Positions 60,154 to 64,000 of a stretch of 64,000 bases of DNA are shown piece by piece. The notes beneath the pieces are model-generated. The model did not search any database and was not told the DNA's origin. It saw only the letters and a program-made list of their open reading frames with translations. The DNA comes from Sagittula marina (GTDB taxonomy: Bacteria > Pseudomonadota > Alphaproteobacteria > Rhodobacterales > Rhodobacteraceae), in the NCBI RefSeq assembly GCF_014196795.1, contig NZ_JACIEJ010000013.1, positions 1-64,000 of the forward strand, in the 5' to 3' direction. The translations under genes were made by a program, and so were the position numbers. Within the stretch, counting starts at the first letter, position 1; every line of letters starts with the position of its first letter.

Positions 60154-60813
60154 TCAGCTTTGCGCGGCAGCGACTTCGGCAGCCACCAGACGACGCAATT
60201 CTGCCTCTCCGAATGGATCGAGCGGCTTGCCGTTCACGAAGAATGTGGGCGTCTGGCGAATTCCCACGGTCTCGACGTCGGCACGATCCTGATTCAGGAT
60301 CGCCACGACATCGGGCGCCAGCATTTGCGTGCGCGCGGCCTCGGCATCGAGTCCGGCCGTGGCGGCGATCTGAAGGATCAGGCCAGGCGCCGGGGCACCG
60401 TGCGACGCCCATCTCGGCTGTTCCCGCAGAACGGCCTCAAGCACCGGCACGTAAACGTCCTGCATGCGCGCCGCCTCGAGCACGCGGATCGCTTCCTCGG
60501 ATGCCGCGCCGTGGAAGGGCGTGTAGCGGATCACGACGCGGACAGCATCCCCATGCTCGGCCATGATGTCCTTCACGATGGGATGAAAGGCGCGACAGGC
60601 CTCGCAGGCCGGATCGAAGAATTCGACGATCGTGACGGGCGCCTCCGCAGGTCCGAGGATGGGCGAGTAGGGGCGGATCATCGCCTCAGCAAGTTCCGGA
60701 GCAACAGGCTCCGCTTCGGCCACCGGGCCGGGGCGGGTTGCAAACCAGGTGGCTCCGCCGAAACCGGCGACGCCGAGGGCGAGAACGGACAGGATCAGGC
60801 CGCGTCGGTTCAT
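60154..60813 (-). CDS. DsbA-family thioredoxin-like protein
   Basis: The 219-residue product has an N-terminal membrane anchor and a DsbA fold with CEAC in FFDPACEACRA and the cis-Pro TPTFFVN. It overlaps dsbB by four bases. The pair suggests periplasmic disulfide formation for exported copper and cytochrome proteins. The active site CEAC is unlike the CPHC of E. coli DsbA. Confidence 0.92.
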   Translation of the reverse strand: MNRRGLILSVLALGVAGFGGATWFATRPGPVAEAEPVAPELAEAMIRPYSPILGPAEAPVTIVEFFDPACEACRAFHPIVKDIMAEHGDAVRVVIRYTPFHGAASEEAIRVLEAARMQDVYVPVLEAVLREQPRWASHGAPAPGLILQIAATAGLDAEAARTQMLAPDVVAILNQDRADVETVGIRQTPTFFVNGKPLDPFGEAELRRLVAAEVAAAQS

Positions 60814-61232
60814 GTTCGTGTGTCCTTCAATGAAAGGGCCGACAGCGCCCCGATCAGCGCGAAGGCGACGAGCGCCATCAGCGGGATAGGGACGCCGAAG
60901 ACCAGTTGGTTGTCATCGGTGCAAGAGGGGCCGGTGGCCGTGCAGGGCTGGATGCGTTCGGGAACAAGACCGACGTACAGGCCCATGTGCCACAGGGCGA
61001 TTGCGCCGCCGCCAAGCGCCAATGCGATGCCGTAGCGCCCCACACGGCCGTCCCGCCACCAAAGGCCCAGCCCGAGGATAATGGCCAAGGGAAACATGAA
61101 GGCGCGCTGGAACCAGCACAGCACACAGGGCGTCTGCCCCAGCACCTCGCCGATAAAAAGCACGGCAAGCGAGGCGACGAGCGCGATGATCCACGCCAGC
61201 CCGAGGGCTGTTTCTCCGGACATACGGTTCAT
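60810..61232 (-). CDS. dsbB: DsbB-family disulfide bond formation protein
   Basis: The 140-residue product has four membrane segments. The periplasmic Cys pairs are CVLCWFQRAF and CTATGPSC, the two redox pairs of DsbB. It passes electrons from DsbA to quinone. The neighbouring DsbA partner is coupled to it by a four-base overlap. The size is shorter than E. coli DsbB, as in other Gram-negative homologues. Confidence 0.9.
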   Translation of the reverse strand: MNRMSGETALGLAWIIALVASLAVLFIGEVLGQTPCVLCWFQRAFMFPLAIILGLGLWWRDGRVGRYGIALALGGGAIALWHMGLYVGLVPERIQPCTATGPSCTDDNQLVFGVPIPLMALVAFALIGALSALSLKDTRT

Positions 61233-61237
61233 GTCGG

Positions 61238-61840
61238 TCAGATCCTCTCTTCCAGATCGGCGAGGATCTCTTCGGCGGAGGTGCCGTAGGGCCAGGAGTC
61301 GGCAAAGCCTGCCTCGGGGTCGAAGAGGAACAGATGCGACGTGTGGCCGATGGTGTACCCATCCGGCGCTGCGGCCTCTTCGACGCGCTCAAAGAAGATT
61401 GGAAACGTCTCGGACGTGGCGGCGATCTGTTCCGGCGTGCCCGTCAGCCCGATGATGCCCGCATCGAACAGCGGGACGTATTCGGCGAGTGCTGGGGGCG
61501 TGTCTCGTTCAGGGTCGATTGTTATGAAAATCGGCTGGACCTTGGCTGCATCGTCGCCCAGACCGTCCATCACCGCCGCGACCTCAGATAGGGTCGTCGG
61601 GCAGACGTCGGGGCAGTTGGTAAACCCGAAAAAAACCAGCATCCAGCGCCCCGCAAAGTCCTCCTCGGTTTGAACCATACCCTGGTGGTCCGTCAGTTCG
61701 AACTCAGCGAAAAAAGGCGGCTCGGCGTCAGTTCGGGCGCTATCGGCACGATAATCGGACCATAGCAAGAGCCATACGAAGGCAAGCGCTGCCACGCCTG
61801 CCAAAACCCAAAGAAACTTCTGTGCCGATGTAAGGGACAA
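61238..61840 (-). CDS. SCO1/SenC-family copper protein, copy 1
   Basis: The 200-residue product has an N-terminal anchor and the SCO motif in FTNCPDVCPTTL, with a later His in IGHTSHLFLF. It is the first gene of the 13-gene minus run and starts 37 bases after the MerR-type -10. It shares its role with the second SCO. Confidence 0.93.
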   Translation of the reverse strand: MSLTSAQKFLWVLAGVAALAFVWLLLWSDYRADSARTDAEPPFFAEFELTDHQGMVQTEEDFAGRWMLVFFGFTNCPDVCPTTLSEVAAVMDGLGDDAAKVQPIFITIDPERDTPPALAEYVPLFDAGIIGLTGTPEQIAATSETFPIFFERVEEAAAPDGYTIGHTSHLFLFDPEAGFADSWPYGTSAEEILADLEERI

Positions 61841-61876
61841 TCCTGTTCGCCTGTTTTTGATTCTTATTGCAAGTGC

Positions 61877-61907
61877 GGATACATCCTCTAGCCGCTAGAG
61901 GTTCAAG
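61877..61907 (-). promoter_or_regulatory. MerR-type promoter for the 13-gene run
   Basis: On the minus strand, TTGAAC (61902-61907), a 19-base spacer with CTCTAGCGGCTAGAGG, and TATCCG (61877-61882). The dyad is the most symmetric of the set. It is divergent from merR at 62012. Confidence 0.7.
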
Positions 61908-62011
61908 CACGAAATCATGGTATAGCTTGAACTCACGCGTCTGTGAATCCGACACTTGTTTATTCCGACGGCAAAACCTACACAAACTGTATCTTTTTCA
62001 TGGAGGCGAAA

Positions 62012-62440
62012 ATGCTCACGATCGGTACTCTGTCAAAGAAGACTGGCACAAAAGTGCAGACCATCCGGTACTACGAACAGATCGGACTTATGCCCGAACC
62101 TGGCAGGACCGAAGGCGGACAGAGGCGCTACGACAATGCACAGCTCGACCGACTGTCCTTCATCCGCCATTCGCGGCAACTCGGTTTCTCGCTCGATGCG
62201 ATCCGCGAGCTGCTCGACCTCAGCGACCATCCCAACCGGCCCTGCCACGAGGCCGATGCCATCGCGCGTCGCCAGCTCAAACAGGTGGAGCAGCGCATGG
62301 CGCGCCTGAAGGCGCTGCGCACGGAACTGAAACGCATGGTTCACGAATGCAGCGGCGGGCGGACGGGAGACTGCAAGGTGCTTGAGGTGTTGCGGGACCA
62401 TTCGGAATGCTTGACCGAGCACGAGGAAATCGGGGCCTGA
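62012..62440 (+). CDS. MerR-family metal-responsive regulator (CadR/PbrR-like)
   Basis: The 142-residue product has a MerR helix-turn-helix (MLTIGTLSKKTGTKVQTIRYYE, then GGQRRYDNAQLDRLSFI), a dimer helix and a C-terminal Cys cluster (PCHEADA, HECSGGRTGDC and DHSEC) that fits cadmium or lead sensing. It activates promoters with a 19-base spacer. Its gene is divergent from the 13-gene run. The start at 62012 follows GGAGGCG. Specific metal cannot be read from sequence. Confidence 0.9.
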   Translation: MLTIGTLSKKTGTKVQTIRYYEQIGLMPEPGRTEGGQRRYDNAQLDRLSFIRHSRQLGFSLDAIRELLDLSDHPNRPCHEADAIARRQLKQVEQRMARLKALRTELKRMVHECSGGRTGDCKVLEVLRDHSECLTEHEEIGA

Positions 62441-62522
62441 AGGAATTCAGCCAACATTCCGGCTGGAACGCAGATCAGCCGCAGAAGTTAATGTGTCGTA
62501 CAACACAAGCTGGAACCACAAA

Positions 62523-63122
62523 ATGGCCGCTAGACAAGATTCAATGGAGAGACGGACGCTTTGGATCGTTCTGGCGCTCAATATCGGTTTGGCCGTGGCC
62601 TTTTTCGCAACAGGCGCCTTCGGCGACTCAAGTGCCCTGATCGCCAACGGGCTCGATAACCTCTCCGACAGCTTCGTCTACGCGATCAGCCTTTTCGCTT
62701 TGTCCCGATCCGACAAATGGAAACGCGGGGCGGCGAACGTTTCCGGCGGGCTGCTGATTCTGTTCGCCGCTGGTATCCTTTACGATGCATGGCGCCGCTA
62801 CATCGGCGGGTCAGATCCGCTCGGGACGATCATGATCGCCATGGCCCTGATCGCGGCGGCCATCAACGCAGTCTGCGTCTGGCTGCTCGCTAAGCTCAAA
62901 GATCCGGACGTCAACATCCGCGCGGCCAACACCTTCAGTTACAACGATTTCGCCGCGAACCTCGGAATCGTCGTGGCTGGCGGCCTCGTCGCCTGGCTGG
63001 GAACCAACTGGCCGGACCTCGTCGTCGGCGTGATTGTCGCCGGGATCGCGGCCTGGGGAGGTATCGACATTCTGCGCGACGCACACGGCGAACACCACAA
63101 AGCAGTTCATACGGGCAAATAG
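62523..63122 (+). CDS. CDF-family cation transporter with altered metal site
   Basis: The 199-residue product has about six membrane segments of a CDF transporter but lacks the cytoplasmic C-terminal domain. The usual metal-site pattern in TM2 is here IANGLDNLSD, with Asn for the first Asp and Asp for His; the usual HxxxD in TM5 is here FSYND, with Phe for His. A GTG at 62493 and ATG at 62544 are alternative starts. It may move a different cation or be a pump partner. Confidence 0.75.
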   Translation: MAARQDSMERRTLWIVLALNIGLAVAFFATGAFGDSSALIANGLDNLSDSFVYAISLFALSRSDKWKRGAANVSGGLLILFAAGILYDAWRRYIGGSDPLGTIMIAMALIAAAINAVCVWLLAKLKDPDVNIRAANTFSYNDFAANLGIVVAGGLVAWLGTNWPDLVVGVIVAGIAAWGGIDILRDAHGEHHKAVHTGK

Positions 63123-63151
63123 TTGCGGGAGATTCTTTCTGAAAGAAAGGA

Positions 63152-63182
63152 TTGAAGCTACAGTGACTATAGCAATTAGTCT
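63152..63182 (+). promoter_or_regulatory. MerR-type promoter upstream of the transglutaminase-like gene
   Basis: TTGAAG (63152-63157), a 19-base spacer with GCTACAGTGACTATAGC, and TAGTCT (63177-63182), 35 bases before the ATG. Confidence 0.65.
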
Positions 63183-63217
63183 TGTTCTAAGACGATTCGA
63201 GGACCGCCCCGTTGCAT

Positions 63218-63973
63218 ATGACCGACCCCCTACTTGTACCCACCAAACTACTGGATTTTGATGCCGCGCCTCTTGCGCATCTAATTGAGAACCGCAGCTG
63301 GCGCGGCTTATCCGAATACGATCGGATCGGAGCTGCCTATGATTTCGTTCGGAATGAAATCGCGTTCGGATACAATCGAGCTGACGACATCCCCGCATCC
63401 GAAGTGCTTTCCGACGGCTATGGGCAGTGCAATACCAAAGGCACGCTCTTGATGGCGCTGCTGCGTGGTATCGGCATTCGTAGCCGGTTGCATGGCTTCA
63501 CGATCCACACAGGCTTGCAGCGCGGTGTTGTCCCTGAGCTGGTGTATCCGCTTGCTCCGCAGGAAGTTCTCCACTCATGGGTTGAGATCGAATATCAAGG
63601 TGCCTGGATCAACCTTGAAGGCTTCATCCTGGATGACGCTTTCCTCAAAGTTCTGCAAACGTCATTCTCGGACACGGACAGTCTCTGCGGGTATGGCGCG
63701 GGCACGGATTGTCTTGGCGCGCCTCCCGTCGCCTGGAACGGAGAAGATACCTACATTCAGAAAACCGGCATCGTGCAGGATTTCGGCGTGTTTGATACGC
63801 CGGACACCTTCTATTTGTCCCATGAGCAATCCTTTGGATGGCTGCGTGGTGCCATTTACCGTCATATCATACGCCACTGGATGAATGCGCGCGTACGTGG
63901 TTTCCGCAGCGGCCGCCTCAAGACTGACCGACGCGCGACACACGCGCATGAGGAGCCTGCCAATGCCGCATGA
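63218..63973 (+). CDS. Transglutaminase-like protein
   Basis: The 251-residue product has the papain-like fold of transglutaminases: the Cys in SDGYGQCNTKGTLLMALLR, the His in VLHSWVEIEY and Asn/Asp in INLEGFILDD. No signal peptide is seen, so it is cytosolic. It could crosslink proteins or act as a protease. The start at 63218 (MTDPLLVP) is two codons after a TTG. It overlaps the next gene by 11 bases. Confidence 0.82.
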   Translation: MTDPLLVPTKLLDFDAAPLAHLIENRSWRGLSEYDRIGAAYDFVRNEIAFGYNRADDIPASEVLSDGYGQCNTKGTLLMALLRGIGIRSRLHGFTIHTGLQRGVVPELVYPLAPQEVLHSWVEIEYQGAWINLEGFILDDAFLKVLQTSFSDTDSLCGYGAGTDCLGAPPVAWNGEDTYIQKTGIVQDFGVFDTPDTFYLSHEQSFGWLRGAIYRHIIRHWMNARVRGFRSGRLKTDRRATHAHEEPANAA

Positions 63974-64000
63974 TCATGGGCACGCGCATATCGATCCGGA
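63963..64000 (+). CDS. Start of a His-rich protein (cut by window edge), probably a CDF cation transporter
   Basis: The ATG at 63963 opens MPHDHGHAHIDP, a His-rich N-terminus common in CDF zinc/cadmium transporters. It overlaps the transglutaminase-like gene, so it is in the same transcript, under the MerR-type promoter at 63152. Only 12 codons are visible, so the identity is inference. Confidence 0.4.
   Translation, partial: MPHDHGHAHIDP

Overview
The window looks like a large, GC-rich, low-copy plasmid or chromid of an alphaproteobacterium, most likely of the Rhodobacterales/Roseobacter group. The main reason is a complete repABC replication-partition operon on the minus strand (33408-36869). 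It is flanked by the accessory genes usual for such replicons: a Fic protein, a serine recombinase, ArdC, YhaV/PrlF and a large ParB-like protein. I see no rRNA, tRNA or CRISPR array.

Region 1 (1081-12011) is a respiratory molybdoenzyme module. A Tat-exported S/N-oxide reductase of the TorA/DorA/BisC family, with a c-type heme domain fused at its C-terminus, is followed by moeA, a DUF2478 gene, moaA, a pseudoazurin and a carboxymuconolactone-decarboxylase-like gene. It is divergent from torR, which meets the hybrid kinase gene torS tail to tail. torS and torT (periplasmic sensor partner) have overlapping divergent starts. Cofactor synthesis, electron carrier, enzyme and sensing are thus packaged together.

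Region 2 (12-17.4 kb) is a mixed stretch: an SDR remnant, an EamA transporter, a secreted transthyretin/HIU-hydrolase-like protein, a secreted GlcG/HbpS-like protein, an IS5-family element with a frameshifted transposase, and a rhomboid protease.

Region 3 (17.4-31.7 kb, all minus) is a plasmid backbone: tandem DUF736, DUF6915, DUF6878, a 1420-residue methyltransferase plus Strawberry-notch-type helicase, PrlF/YhaV, DUF6927, a DUF3085-like protein, a 660-residue ParB-like protein, DUF3768 and ArdC. A hairpin-forming motif recurs upstream of several of these genes.

Region 4 (32-39.4 kb) holds fic, repABC with candidate partition palindromes and control hairpins, a serine recombinase and a DUF1612-like HTH protein with its own candidate operator.

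Region 5 (39.4-64 kb) is a metal-stress and cell-envelope region. It has four L,D-transpeptidases, DsbA/DsbB proteins, a ZIP plus multicopper oxidase operon beside mntR, a Zn/Cd/Pb-type P-ATPase, and a 13-gene minus-strand run. That run is SCO-DsbB-DsbA-PCuAC-SCO-M23-DUF411-ZIP-LspA-Lnt-small membrane protein-acylase-CtaG. A MerR-family regulator gene, a CDF transporter, a transglutaminase-like gene and the start of a His-rich protein follow. Six promoters with a -35 element and a 19-bp spacer typical of MerR-activated promoters sit just upstream of these units. They suggest one metal-responsive regulon that combines metal efflux with remodelling of peptidoglycan, lipoproteins and periplasmic thiol/copper handling. 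Broken gene pieces (an IS5 transposase, a copA HMA domain, a second P-ATPase tail, an HTH-protein tail) show that the region was built by repeated recombination.
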